Source: Streptomyces sp. NBC_00510
GTDB taxonomy: Bacteria; Actinomycetota; Actinomycetes; Streptomycetales; Streptomycetaceae
Length of the DNA stretch: 64,000 bases
Assembly: GCA_036013505.1 (NCBI GenBank)
Contig: CP107851.1
Coordinates: 2,542,001 to 2,606,000 of the forward strand
Direction: 5' to 3'
Shown here: piece by piece, positions 17,770 through 28,400 of the stretch
How the letters are laid out: each line of letters begins with the position of its first letter
How positions within the stretch are numbered: position 1 is the first letter of the stretch
The notes under the pieces: model-generated
The model's database searches: none
Seen by the model: the letters and a program-made list of their open reading frames with translations, nothing else
Told to the model about the DNA's origin: nothing
Program-made: the position numbers and the translations under genes

Positions 17770-18468
17770 TCCTGAGGCTCCTTGTGAGTGGGGGCGATGC
17801 GCGGACGGTGGGGACGTGGCTGCGTCGGAGCCGCCCTCGCCCCCTGAAGTGGCCCGAACACAGCCCCAGATGCTTGCAGCGGCCGGTCCCGGTGTCACGA
17901 GTGCGGAGATCATTGTCCGGATTCCGGAGAGACGCTCGCCGTGGTGTCACAAAGCGGGGCCCTACCTGGTCTGTTAGACCTCGCAGGGATCCGGGCGTGG
18001 TGGTCGGCGACGCCCGGCCGCCCGCTCCGGACATCGGCTGCCGCGTACTACCGGGCTCGCACCACGAAGGCACCGTCGGTGCGCTGACCTACCGTCATCG
18101 CAGGTCAGCCCGACGCTGCCGGCTGCCCACAAGCGCCCCTCCGGACCGGTGGCGGTACCCGGCGGTCAAGGGAAGCCTCGTCGCCGGCCGCCCCGCCATG
18201 CCGCGACGCCGCCGTGGGCCCGCATGGGGGGCGAGTCGCCTCGCGCCACGAGAGGGCAGGACGGTTTCCGGCCAATGTGGCCGCCGGACGACGTTGCCGC
18301 GCACGCGGCGCGACACCCCGGCTGCGGCCTCTGGACGTCGCGCCGGGCGCTGTGCGAGCATCACCGCCGGTCAGGTGCACGGCACTTGACCGGCCCGAGC
18401 TCGCCGCATCCGCGGCCCGCAGATCTCCCTGCCGGCAGGTAAGGGGGTCCCTTTCAGAGGAGACCCTT
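17770..18468. other. Intergenic stretch, no gene recognised
   Basis: The region holds the M4 protease promoter on the left. GTGTCAC occurs twice in the same orientation, at about 17895 and 17943. The remaining ORFs have no coding signature. Confidence 0.35.
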
Positions 18469-19191
18469 GTGCCTGATGCCCCTCGTCCCGCCCGGCCGAC
18501 GCAGTGGCCGTTCCACCTGCGCGCGGTCGTGGACATCGCTTTCCCCGCCCACACGCTCCGCGTCATGCCGACCACCGGACGGCGGGGCCGACCGGGTCTG
18601 GCGTACCCGTTCCCCGGCGGGACGATCCACATCGTCACCGCCTTCAATCCCGGGGGACGCGACGCCACCACGCAGGCCAACCTCCGTGCGCACCACGCAC
18701 TGCTGCACCGCATCGGCGTCGCGGGACTGCCCTGGTGGCCCGCCGTCGGCGGCGACCCTTCCGGCGCCCACGCCGAACCCGGCGCGGCCGTGGTCGGCAT
18801 GGACGACGCGCAGGCCCGCGCGATGGGCCGCCGTTTCGGCCAGGACGCCGTCTTCGCCTGGTCGCCCTCGTCGCGGCGGTTGCTCTCCTGCGCCGACCCG
18901 GAGCAGGACATGGCCGCCGCCGACTGGCACGCCGCCCTCCTCGGGCCGCACGCCCACCCGACGTGCCGCTGCCCGCAGGCTCCGGGCCCTCCCACCTCCG
19001 GCCTGACGACTGTATTCTGCATACCAACACGGAGAGCTCGGAGGCGACATGGCAGACCTGGACCCCGAGGTAGTGCTGGGCATGACGGCCCAGGCGCCCG
19101 ACGGCGTAGTGATCATCGACAGCGAAGGACTCATCCGCTACTGGAATCACGGAGCGGAGCGGATCTTCGGTTTCTCCGCCGCCGAGGTTGA
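18469..19191 (+). CDS. DUF3293-family protein, unusual C-terminus
   Basis: The GTG at 18469, after AGAGGAGA, opens a frame whose first about 145 residues carry the DUF3293 pattern: TAFNPGGR near residue 60, an Asn/His-rich stretch, then GGDPSGAHAEPGAAVVG and GRRFGQDAVFAW. Function is unknown. After about residue 150 the sequence turns low-complexity and Arg-rich and runs 143 bp into the next gene, so the true stop may have been lost by a frameshift or the coding part may end earlier. The candidate operator at 19011-19025 lies inside this tail. Confidence 0.6.
   Translation: MPDAPRPARPTQWPFHLRAVVDIAFPAHTLRVMPTTGRRGRPGLAYPFPGGTIHIVTAFNPGGRDATTQANLRAHHALLHRIGVAGLPWWPAVGGDPSGAHAEPGAAVVGMDDAQARAMGRRFGQDAVFAWSPSSRRLLSCADPEQDMAAADWHAALLGPHAHPTCRCPQAPGPPTSGLTTVFCIPTRRARRRHGRPGPRGSAGHDGPGARRRSDHRQRRTHPLLESRSGADLRFLRRRG
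19011..19025 (+). promoter_or_regulatory. TGCATAC-type operator upstream of the PAS gene
   Basis: TGTATTCTGCATACC, 24-38 bp before the PAS gene ATG. It contains the TGCATAC core and GTAT/ATAC halves also seen at 41541, 45001, 47707, 58104, 58195 and 62119, all beside oxalate genes or their GntR regulators. Confidence 0.5.
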
Positions 19192-19492
19192 CGGCCGCAG
19201 TCTGGACGTGATCATCCCGGAACGGCACCGGCAGCGGCACTGGGACGGTTTCGACAAATCCATGGCCAGCGGCACCACCAAGTACGGGGACGACGACCTC
19301 CTGTCCGTCCCCGCGGTGGGCGCCGGCGGCCGGAAGCTGTCGATCGAGTTCAGCGTGGTGCTGCTGAACGGCGCCGAAGGGCAGCCGGGTTACGTCGGCG
19401 CCGTCATCCGGGACGTCACCGAGCGGCGCGCCAAGGAGAAGGAGCTGTACCGCCAGGTGGCAGCCGCCAAGGCGGACCAGACGACGACCTGA
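19049..19492 (+). CDS. Single PAS-domain protein
   Basis: A 147-residue cytoplasmic protein that is almost entirely one PAS fold (about 5-125): APDGVVIIDSEGLIRYWN, AERIFGFSAAEV, then the PAC-like YVGAVIRDVTERRAKEKE, followed by a short helix. It has no kinase, cyclase or HTH domain, so it would act through a partner, perhaps binding a ligand or cofactor. The ATG at 19049 has a GGAGGCG ribosome site. An oxalate-island-type operator sits just upstream, suggesting it belongs to that regulon although it lies 15 kb from the island. Confidence 0.8.
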   Translation: MADLDPEVVLGMTAQAPDGVVIIDSEGLIRYWNHGAERIFGFSAAEVDGRSLDVIIPERHRQRHWDGFDKSMASGTTKYGDDDLLSVPAVGAGGRKLSIEFSVVLLNGAEGQPGYVGAVIRDVTERRAKEKELYRQVAAAKADQTTT

Positions 19493-20083
19493 CCTCCTCC
19501 GCACGAACTCTCTACCCGGTATGGAACAGCGGTTGCTGTTGACCGACTCGGGCTGTGAGGGATGTCGGCTTCCAAGACCCGTTTGGGGTTGTGAAGGCTG
19601 ACGTTCCTTTTCGGGGTGGGTCCCCTTCCGGCGGGCATCTCCGCGGCGCGAGGTCCCCACGATGGCCTAGAGGGCATCCGGAACGCCATACGCCGCGAAC
19701 CGAAGTGTGCACGCTCGTCGCGAACGGCGTCCGGCGCCTGGTGACGGCCAAGCAGGCGGCGGGCTTGCTGCGCTGCACGACATGACGCCGGGGTGTCGGC
19801 GGGGCCGTCTGATGTCGACCCCGTCGAGACGTACATCGCGGCGAAGCATGCCGCCCGCGACTCCCCCGCCATGCCCGCCGGCGACGAGATGCGCCTGCCA
19901 CACGGACGGCCCAACTGTCCGGCCGGTAGCAGCGGCACGACACCCTGAATCATCGTCCACCGCGCGGTTCCGGTTCTTACAGCTCTCGTAGGTACCTCAT
20001 GCCACAGGATGGGGCATGCCATGGAAATTCCAAGGGGCATGGGGCACCAGTCGGAATGAATGGCGCCCCATGCCAACAGTGGG
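19493..20083. other. Degenerate stretch upstream of the integrase pseudogene
   Basis: No intact gene. Short pieces such as RLVTAKQAAGLL near 19730-19770 and ETYIAAKHAARDS near 19830-19860 resemble coding relics, possibly of a helix-turn-helix or excisionase-like gene next to the integrase, but are too short to assign. Confidence 0.3.
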
Positions 20084-20393
20084 GGCGAACTCCTTGGGCT
20101 GCATTGGGACGACCTCGACCTCAACACGGGAACCGCCGCCATCCACCGTTCCCTCCAGCACACCCGCACTGGCGGCCCGGCCGTCCTGCGCACCAAGACC
20201 CGCGCCTCCGAACGTCGCATCGTCTTCCCTACCGAATGCGTCAACTCGCTGAAGACTCACCGGGAACAGCAGGAGGAAGCACGGCAGGCCGCGGGCACGG
20301 GCGGGTCGGACAACGGCCTCGTGTTCACCACCCCCACGGGCAGCCCTCTCGAACCGCCAACCTCACCCGCAGCTTCAGCCGACTACTCAACTA

Positions 20394-21404
20394 GGCACTG
20401 TTTCTTGGATCATGTGCGGAGCCAGATCACCAGGGCTGCGACGGTGACGGTTCCGAGGTAGGTGTAGGCGCGTTTGTCGTAGCGGGTGGCCACGGCCCGG
20501 AAGTTCTTGAGGCGGTTGATCGCCCGCTCGACGACGTTGCGTTTCTTGTACCGCTGTTTGTCGAAGCCGGTCGGCCGACCGCCGGCCGAGCCGCGCCTGC
20601 GGCGGTTGGCCCGCTGGTCCTTCGGCTCGGGGATGCTGTGCCGAATCTTGCGTCGCCGCAGGTAGCGGCGGTTGCTGCGGGAGCTGTAGGCCTTGTCCGC
20701 GCTGACGGTGTCCGGCCGGTTGCGGGGCCTGCCGGGCCCGATGCACGGCACCGAGATCTTCTCCAGTACGGCCTGGAACTGCGGGCTGTCGCCGTATTGA
20801 CCTGGCGTCAGGACGATGGACAGCGGACGGCACCGGCCGTCGGCCGACAGGTGGATCTTCGTGGTGAAGCCGCCGCGTGAACGGCCTAAGCACTCGCCTG
20901 CCTGACCACCTCCGCCAGGCGGACGGACAGGCTCGCCAGCTCCGGATCGCCCCGGTTTGCGCCGCTGCGGGGCCCCTTTTCAGGAGCAATAACCGGCGGG
21001 GCCGCTTGGCGGGCGCCGGCGGCATGCTGATGGGCCCGGGCCGTCGTGGAGTCCACCGACACATCCCAGTCGATCCTGCCCTCGGCGTTCTCGGCCGCCT
21101 GCACGCGCGCCAGCAGCATGTCCCACGTGCCGTCCGCCGACCAGCGACGATGCCGTTTGTAGACCGTTTCCCACGGCCCGAAGCGCTCAGGCAGGTCCCG
21201 CCACGGCACCCCCGTCCTGGCCCGGAACAGCACCCCGTTGATGACCCTCCGATGCTCGCTCCACCGACCGCCACGCGCACCACCACGAGGCAGGAGCGGC
21301 TCCAGCCGCCCCCACTCCGCATTCGTCAGGTCTCCTCGGCCAACCATGCTGAACAGCCTCAACCCACACGCATGATCACGTCAGGAGATCCAAGAAACAG
21401 CACC
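20394..21404 (-). mobile_element. IS5-family (IS427-like) insertion sequence
   Basis: About 1011 bp bounded by imperfect 18-bp inverted repeats (20394-20411 and 21387-21404, 16 of 18 matching, core CTGTTTCTTGGATC). The flanks read CTA before and TAG after, consistent with a short TA or CTAG target, as for IS427-like elements. It carries one transposase in two overlapping frames and interrupts an integrase. Confidence 0.85.
20410..21362 (-). CDS. IS5-family transposase in two overlapping frames (-1 shift)
   Basis: The first frame (20886-21362) begins MRLFSMVGRGDLTNAEW and includes the first DDE Asp in WDVSVDSTTARAHQ. It stops near 20886. The second frame, shifted by -1, continues CLGRSRGGFTTKIHL, the second Asp in ADKAYSS and the Glu in NVVERAINRLKNF, ending at 20410. 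Such two-frame layouts are often joined by programmed frameshifting in this family. An A-rich run followed by Gs near 20975 is one possible slip site, but an ordinary frameshift mutation is equally possible. Confidence 0.75.
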
Positions 21405-21685
21405 TAGACCGGGCTCCGCCGCATTCGGTTCCACGACCTACAGCACTCGACCGCCACCCTGCTTCTGGAGCAGGGCGCCGACCTCGTCGTGATCAAGGAG
21501 TTGTTGGGTCACGCCCACATCGGCGTCACCGCCGGCGTCTACGCCCACGTACGACTCTGCCTCCAACGCCAGGCCATCGACACCCTCGGCAACGCCCTCA
21601 GCCCTACCGGCAACGACCCCGACGACCCACCTACCACAGCCGTCGTCCGCTGACGTTGCCGTCACCGTTGCCGTCAAACGCCTCT

Positions 21686-21718
21686 GGGCCCCGCCGGGAT
21701 TTCATTCCGGTGGGGCCC
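21686..21718 (+). terminator. Hairpin terminator after the integrase remnant
   Basis: GGGCCCCGCCGG pairs with CCGGTGGGGCCC (one mismatch) around a 9-nt loop, 34 bp beyond the integrase end, followed by TTC. Confidence 0.55.
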
Positions 21719-21735
21719 TTCACAGATCCAGGTAC

Positions 21736-21776
21736 CAAATAGACCCTGCCGGATTGCATCCGTCAGGGCCTATTTG
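21736..21776. repeat. Long near-perfect hairpin
   Basis: Arms of 19 nt (21736-21754 and 21758-21776) begin CAAATAG and end CTATTTG, with two mismatches and a TGC loop. It lies between the integrase remnant and the immunity gene. It may be a bidirectional terminator or the arm of a lost mobile element. The rest of 21653-22017 has lower GC and no recognised gene. Confidence 0.5.
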
Positions 21777-22017
21777 TGACGAGTTACACGTCGAGGAGGC
21801 GTGTGAGCTTAATCTCTACAAAACCTTCCCCTTGGACCGCATCCTGCGGAAGCAGTCACAGTACGCGTGGATGTCGGCGACCATAAGGGCATGAACGGTC
21901 TCATCCGGGGCCGTTCAGCACCATCATGCGAGCAGAAACTCCCAGGTCAACGACAACCTGCGAATTTCGGCACCCTACAGCCCCAAGGGAACCGGCCAGC
22001 TCATCCGATTAATTCCA

Positions 22018-22407
22018 TTACGCGCCCCGCGGAAGCTTTCGCACCACTTCCGTGATCTGCTCTAGCGAGTATCCAGTTCGCAGGAAGATCTCATACGGAG
22101 AATGTAGCGAGCCCAGGAATTCTGCAACAGCTTGCCACCTCTCCATGATTTCCCGATCCACAGCCACCACAAAATCACCATCCCGACTCTCAGGGAGCAG
22201 TCGAATTTGAGTGACATCTGAGGCCACCATGGTCACGCTGGAAGCCTCAGCCAGATCTTCCCTCAGGCGTCTTACAACATCCACAAGTTTCGTGAGATGC
22301 GTGTACGAGAAAGACGATGCGGATGCCCGGTCGGGAGAAACATTAGACGCCTCCTTCATTAGCTGGCAAAGGATCCGGAACTCCTCGCCGCTAAACCTGA
22401 TATTCAC
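22018..22407 (-). CDS. Candidate immunity protein for the RHS toxin
   Basis: A 129-residue acidic cytoplasmic protein from GTG 22407, preceded by GAGGTGG. It starts VNIRFSGEEFRILCQLM and has no signal peptide. It begins 12 bp beyond the stop of the giant RHS toxin gene, on the same strand, the standard place for a cognate immunity gene. GC content and codon use are clearly lower than in most of the window, like the toxin tip. I recognise no family. The immunity role is inferred from position. Confidence 0.6.
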   Translation of the reverse strand: MNIRFSGEEFRILCQLMKEASNVSPDRASASSFSYTHLTKLVDVVRRLREDLAEASSVTMVASDVTQIRLLPESRDGDFVVAVDREIMERWQAVAEFLGSLHSPYEIFLRTGYSLEQITEVVRKLPRGA

Positions 22408-22418
22408 GCCGCGCCACC

Positions 22419-25400
22419 TCAACTCAGTTCGTCAAAGTACTTCCGTCCCGTCTTCGGCGTAAACATCGTGCCGCGATTTCCATCGACGATGACAACCGCG
22501 CCCTTGTCCGGATCCCAGTAGGCCCTGCGGCCTGCACGGAGATTTCGGGGGGGTTCTACGTTTGGAACATTGCCATTTATGACTCCATCGGCATATTCGG
22601 CCATCCGTCCCGGATGCACTCCCCTCACGTAGTGAGTGCCATCTCCATCCGGACGCAGAGCCTCTCCGTTGGCGTGATTGGCAATGTTGGTTGAGGTCTC
22701 ATCGGCAACCGACTCGTAAGTGATGTTTTCGCCAGAACCCATGCACTCGCACGTGACATCGTGTTTTCCGAAAGAATCCGGCATCTCGCCACCGCAATTG
22801 TGAACCAGCGCGGTGGTAGCCCCCGCCAGCACATAGTACGTGTGGAGGTCGGAGACAGTCAGATTGTTGACCGCGGACTGCTTGACCGTCCAGCGCTTGA
22901 TCGTCGTGATCTGGACATACGTGCCGGCACTGGTCCGGAGCCGCTGGCCCGACTTCAGGTCGGTGGCCTTGATCCATTCGCCGAGCTCGGCTACCCAGAA
23001 GGGATGGCCATCGGTCGCGGTGACCTGGGCCGTCTTGGTGCCATGCTTGCCGTCGATGTCGATGGTGACCTTGACCAGGTGCTTGAGGCCCTGGCCCTTG
23101 ATCTCGGCGGTGACCGTCTCGATCCGGGTCTCTCCGGACTCGGGATCGGTCGCGACGACCTTGTCACCAACCTTGATCTTCTCGATCGCCTTGGTGGAGC
23201 CGTCGGCCATCAGCACCTTCGTGCCCGGCACAAAGCTGTTGCAGGTGTCGCCCTCCCCGGCCTTGCCGGAACCGCCGTTCCCGCTGCTGCCGCCGTTGCT
23301 GCGGGAGGAACCGCCGGACTTGCCGCCGCCTCCGCCGCCTCCGGACTTGCTGCCGCCGCCCTTGCCTCCGCCGGAGTGCGAGGAGGACTTGGGTGCGGCC
23401 TTGGCCTGGGACTGCTTCTGTGTGGGGTTACCGGTCTTCCGCTTCGCGGCGGCCGCTGCGTCGGCTCTTCTCTTTGCGGCCTCGGCCGCCTTCTTCTTGG
23501 CCCTTTGTGCGGCTTCCTTCTTGGCCCTCTCGATGGCCAGCTTCTTGGCCCGTAGCGCGGCTGACTCTGCGGCCTTGGCTGCCTTGAGGACGGCCTCGGC
23601 GGCCCGCTTGGCGACCTTGAACGCCTTGATGGCGTCGATGGTGCGGTTGACCGCCTTGATCACCGCCGGGATCTTCCCCAGCTTGGCCCACGGGATGGCG
23701 TCGACCGCGATGCTGACGCAGGACCACATGTCGCCGCCGAAGCAGGCGATGGCGTCGTTGATGCCGATGAAGTCCTTCAGCGTCTCCCATGCGACCGCCA
23801 GGATGACGGAGGTGAGGGACCTGCCCTGCATCGACTGCGCCTGCGCGACCTGCGCCGCGGACAGACCCGCGCCGGCGAGGGCCGCGGCCTTCTCCGAAGC
23901 GGTCAGGACGATCGACTCACCGGTCGGGTCGGAGTACGTGACCGGATTGTTCTGCGCGTAGGCGTACCCGTTGGACTGCAGCGGGTCGTTCAGGTCGAGC
24001 AGCGGGTCGGCGGACAGGAAGCGTCCGACCACCGGGTCGTAGAGACGGACACCGAGCGGCTGGTAGCCGGAGGCGTCGTCCGTGGTCTGACCCAGGAATC
24101 CCTTGTGGTTCTGCAGGCCGGCACCGGCGCTGCCGCGCTCGTTGCCGAAGGGGTCCTGCTTGCGGATGCGCACCTTCATGGTGCCGCTGAGGACGACCTC
24201 GGTGTAGGCGCTGCCCTGGTGGTCCGTGGTCTGGGCGACCAGGACGTCCGAGCCGGTGCCGTAGGCGTAGCGCATGACCGCGCCGCCGGGCGCCGCGTAG
24301 GTGCGCTGGGTGCTGACCAGGACACCGCCCTTCTGGACGGTGACCTCGGCCTCGCCCAGGTGCAGCGTGGCCTGCTTGCCCTGGATGGTGAGCAGGCGGG
24401 AACCGTCGGGGCCGTAGATGTGACGGGTGTCGTTCTGCGGCTCCCACAGCTGTGCCGCGGAGGAACCGTCACACGTCGCCAGCACGACGGGGGTCGAGTT
24501 GGCGTTGACGGCGCCTTGGACCGCGAGGCACAGGCTGGGAGTGCCGGCCAGCATGAGCTGCCCGACGGCGTTGCGTTGCAGCTCCTGCAGGGCGGAACCG
24601 TCGCACTTGCGGATCTGCACCGCCGACCCCACCGACGCCGCGGTGGGCTGGAGGCACCAGGTGTCCTGCGTCGAGAGCGTGCCCCGGTTGGAGTTGCCCT
24701 GCCCCGGCGTGGCGGTGAACTTGAACTTCTGCGCCCCCGAGGAGTTGCAGGAGTAGAGCTGGATCACCTGGTTGGCCGACGGAAGACCGCCCTTGAGGTC
24801 GAGGCACTTCTGCCCGAGACCCACGTACGAGGTCTTGCCGCCCGAACCCTGGCCGGTGATCCGGTCGACCTGACCGTCGTAGGTCCAGGTCAGGTCCTGC
24901 TTGTCGCCGTTCTGGACCGAGGTGACCGACTTGGTCTCACCGGTCAGCTCGTACAGACGCGTGGCCTCGGCCGTGACCTGCGCACCCGCGGGGGTCTTGT
25001 AGGTCTTCGACACCTTGGTCAGCGTGTGCGGCTGGTCCTTGGCGGCGTTCTTGCCGTACGCGTACGTGCTGACGGCGTTCTTGGTGGTGTCGCCGGCGAG
25101 GTCGTTCTCGGTCAGCTTGGTGCGGTTGCCGAGCAGGTCGTACTCGTACTCCTGCCAGTAGCCGGAAGCGTCCGCGCCTGCGGCGACCCGGAGCGTGCCG
25201 TCCGCGTTCTTGTTGAGCGAGCCGTCCGGGTTCCTCGGGTTGACGCAGGTCGTCTGGTCCTTGGCGGTCCAGGCCGACTTCAGCTGGCCCATCGGGTCGT
25301 AGACGAAGCACTGACGCTCCGCGATCCCGTCGGACTTCTCCTGGATCGAAGTGACGTTGCCGGCCGGGTCGTAGGTGTACGCCCGGTTGGACACCAGGTT

Positions 25401-28400
25401 GCCGCCGACGACGGTCTTGTCGTCGGTCTTCTCGCGGTAGACCGACTGCTCCGTGAGCTCGCCGCTGCCCTCGTCGAACGAGTTCTGCGTCCACACGCGG
25501 TACGGCTGGGCACCGAGCGTGGAGCGCAGCACCTGGCCGTAGGCGTCGTAGGCGGTCTCGGAGCCGTACCAGTCCTTGCCGGAGACCGAGAGCGGATTGC
25601 CGTCCTTGTTGTAGCGGACGACCAGCTTCTCCGCCTCGAAGTTGCCCACCGCCGGAACGGTGGACTCGTCCAGCATCCCGTTGTCGTTGTACGTGTAGTC
25701 GTACCTGTATTCCTTCTTCAGGCCCCAGGTGTCGACGATGGACTGCGGCAGGGACAGCGTGGTCGAGGTCGGCTGGTAGTCCTTCGTGTAGCCGTTGACC
25801 GTCTGCGTGTACGCGAGGCCGTCGGTGTAACGGGTGGCGGTGGCGGGCATGCCCTTGCCGCCCGTGGCGGAGTCGTACGTGTACTCCGAGAGCAGGGTGC
25901 CGGCGGCGTCGTTGAGGCGCTGCTGCTTGGGCCGCGACAGCTCGTCGTAGCTGTTCCAGACCTTGACGCCTCGGTCGTTCGTGGCCGTCAGAGGCCGGCC
26001 GAAGGCGTCGTACGTCGTACGGGTCGTGCCCGAGTCAGGGTCGGTGGCCGTCTCCACCTGGCCGTTGTGGTTGTACGTCCACGACCACGGGTGCGTGTCG
26101 TCCGCCGAGGCGGTCGCCTTCTTGATCTGGCCGCGCGTGTCGAACTCGTAGCGCGTCGACGTGAACCCGCCGGGTGCCGCCGGGTTGAAAGTGTCCGTCC
26201 GGACGGTACGGCCGGTCGCGTCGGTCCAGACGCGGTAGGACGAGTCGCCCTCCGGCTGGATGACCTTCGACCAGTCCTCACCGTACTCGTAGCGGACGGC
26301 CCGGTCCTCGTACGCCTTGGAGAAGGACTCCTTGGTGTCCGGGTCGATCCACTTGAGGTACGGCGTCTCCTTCAGCACGCGGCCGAGACCGTCGTAGGTG
26401 TAGCGCGTGATGTTGGGGACGGCCGTGTCTGCGAGCGGGCTGAAGAGCTCGCCCGGCTTCGCCTCCTGGGTCAGGTAGGCGTTGTTGGTCTGGTAGACCT
26501 CACCGGAGTTGTTGTACAGGGTGTCGGTGATGAGCCAGCCGGCGTCGTTGTCGGCCTCCTCCTGCGTCTGCCGCTCGCGGCCGAGGCCGTCGTAGAGGGT
26601 GACGGAGGTCTCGATGCGGTCCTCGTAGCCACGTGCGTACGTGGTGACGTACGGAGGCTTGCGGATCTTGATGTTGGCGTCGGTGGGGTCGGTCTCCTCC
26701 GCCGGGATCGTGTAGACCGCGCGGAAGTCCGCCACGCCGTTGCCGGGGGTACGGCCCGGGGCCCAGGCCTCGGCGAGCCGGCCCAGCGGGTCGTACACGG
26801 CCTCGCTGACCTGGTTGTTGGCGTCGGTCGTCTTGACGGTGACCGAGCGGCCCGGCTCCAGTTCCTGGATCTGGCTGTGTCCGAGGACGTTGGTCGTGGT
26901 GACCTTGAAGACCTGGCCCGTGGCCGGTCCTATGGAGTCGTAGGTGATCGTGGCGGACTTCGGATTCTGCTGGGTCAGCTGGTCCGCCGGGGTCTCCTTG
27001 ACCACGCGTCCGACGGCGTCGAACTCCTTGGTACCGGCGGTCTGGAAGCCGGTGCCGGCGCCGTTGAGCGACCACGCCTCGGTGGCCAGGCCGCGGGTCG
27101 AGGAGCCGAGCGCCGTACCGTACGACGTGCCGTCGTACGCGGTGCGTTGGCCGCCGCTGAGGGTCGACAGGTCGGCCCAGTTGGCGTTCTCGCAGGTCGT
27201 CGGCGAGACCAGGACCTGCTTGGACAGACCGATGAGGTTCTTGTCGGTCCGGTGCAGGTACTCCAGCTTGGTGCAGGACTCGTCACCGGTCTTGGTGGAG
27301 TCGGCGTCGCCCAGGGACTCCACCAGGGTCGGCAGACCGTAGGTCGCGTCGTACGTCGTGTTCGTCTTGACCGTGCGCAGGGTGCGCGGGTCGTCGGTGT
27401 TGGTGCCGGACGACCTGGTGTACGCGATCTCCTCGGGCTCCGTGACCCGCCAGGCCCGCAGCGGGCTCAGGCCGTCGTCGCGGTCGCGCTTGGCGAGCTC
27501 GGTGGCCTCGGGCTTGGTGATCGAGCGGGACAGCCAGTCGGAGTCGGCCTTGGTGGAGTCGGTGTACGTGATCTCCTCGGCGATCCGGCCGGCGAACGGC
27601 TCCCGGTCCTTGGCGATCTCGGCGCCGGTGATGTCCTTGACGGACACGGTGTCGCCGAGACCCCGGAAGAAGCGGGTGACGGACTTGGAGCGCTGGTTGA
27701 CGGTGTCCGGAGTGTCCTCGACGACCGGACCCGTCAGGACCGTGGTCTGCTCGACGCCCGCGAACTGCGAGTAGGTGCGCTGGGACTTCTTGGTGAACTC
27801 GGCCTCGGCGAGCTTCCAGGCCGGGTTCTTGTACCGGTACTCCGTCCTGGTGGTGAAGTTGCCGTCGATGTTCGGCAGTTCCTCGACGGTGTCCACCACG
27901 TACTTGTGGAACCAGTCGACGTCCTCGACCTCGGGGTCGGGGTTCCAGAACGACGGGTAGCAGAGCCGGTCGTTCACCTTGAGCTGGGCCTGCAGCCTGG
28001 CCATGGCCGTGGCCCTGTCCTCGCCGGGCTGCTGGTCGAGCACGGGCAGGTTGCCGGAAAGGCAGTCGCCCTCGATCGGCTTGTACGTGACGATGGTCTC
28101 GCCGCCGTACTCGTTGACGACGCGGCCGATGCGCAGCCGGGAGAAGCCGGGACGCGACGGGTGGACCTTCTTGACGCGGTTCGGCATGTCCTCGGCGTTG
28201 GGCTCGAACCGCACCGTGTTGAGCTTCACGCTCGCGTCGGTGGAACCCTTGCGGGCGTAGCCGGTGCGCTGGACCGACTCCAGCCACAGGGCCGTGTTCG
28301 GGCCGGTCAGCAGCTTGGCGAAGCTCTGCTTCAGCTGGTACTCGTCGACGACCTGGCGGGCCGTGGTGGTGGTGAGCCGCTGGGCCGAGGTCGTGATCTT

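Larger units (their letters stand above)
20084..21652 (+). pseudogene. Tyrosine recombinase (integrase) pseudogene, split by an IS5-family element
   Basis: The left part (20084-20393) reads GELLGLHWDDLDLNTG and KTRASERRIVFP, the central region of phage-type integrases, with a frameshift near 20350 before LTRSFSRLLN. The right part (21405-21652) gives RIRFHDLQHSTATLLLEQGA and LGHAHIGVTAGVYAHV, with the catalytic-region His and Tyr context of the C-terminal domain. The IS lies between them. Joining the flanks leaves an in-frame TAG at the insertion point, so the gene was probably already broken. The N-terminal DNA-binding arm is missing. It implies a former integrative element. Confidence 0.8.

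Noticed and set aside
21438..21677. A 79-residue minus-strand ORF
   Set aside because: It is antisense to the integrase C-terminal remnant, which has clear homology.
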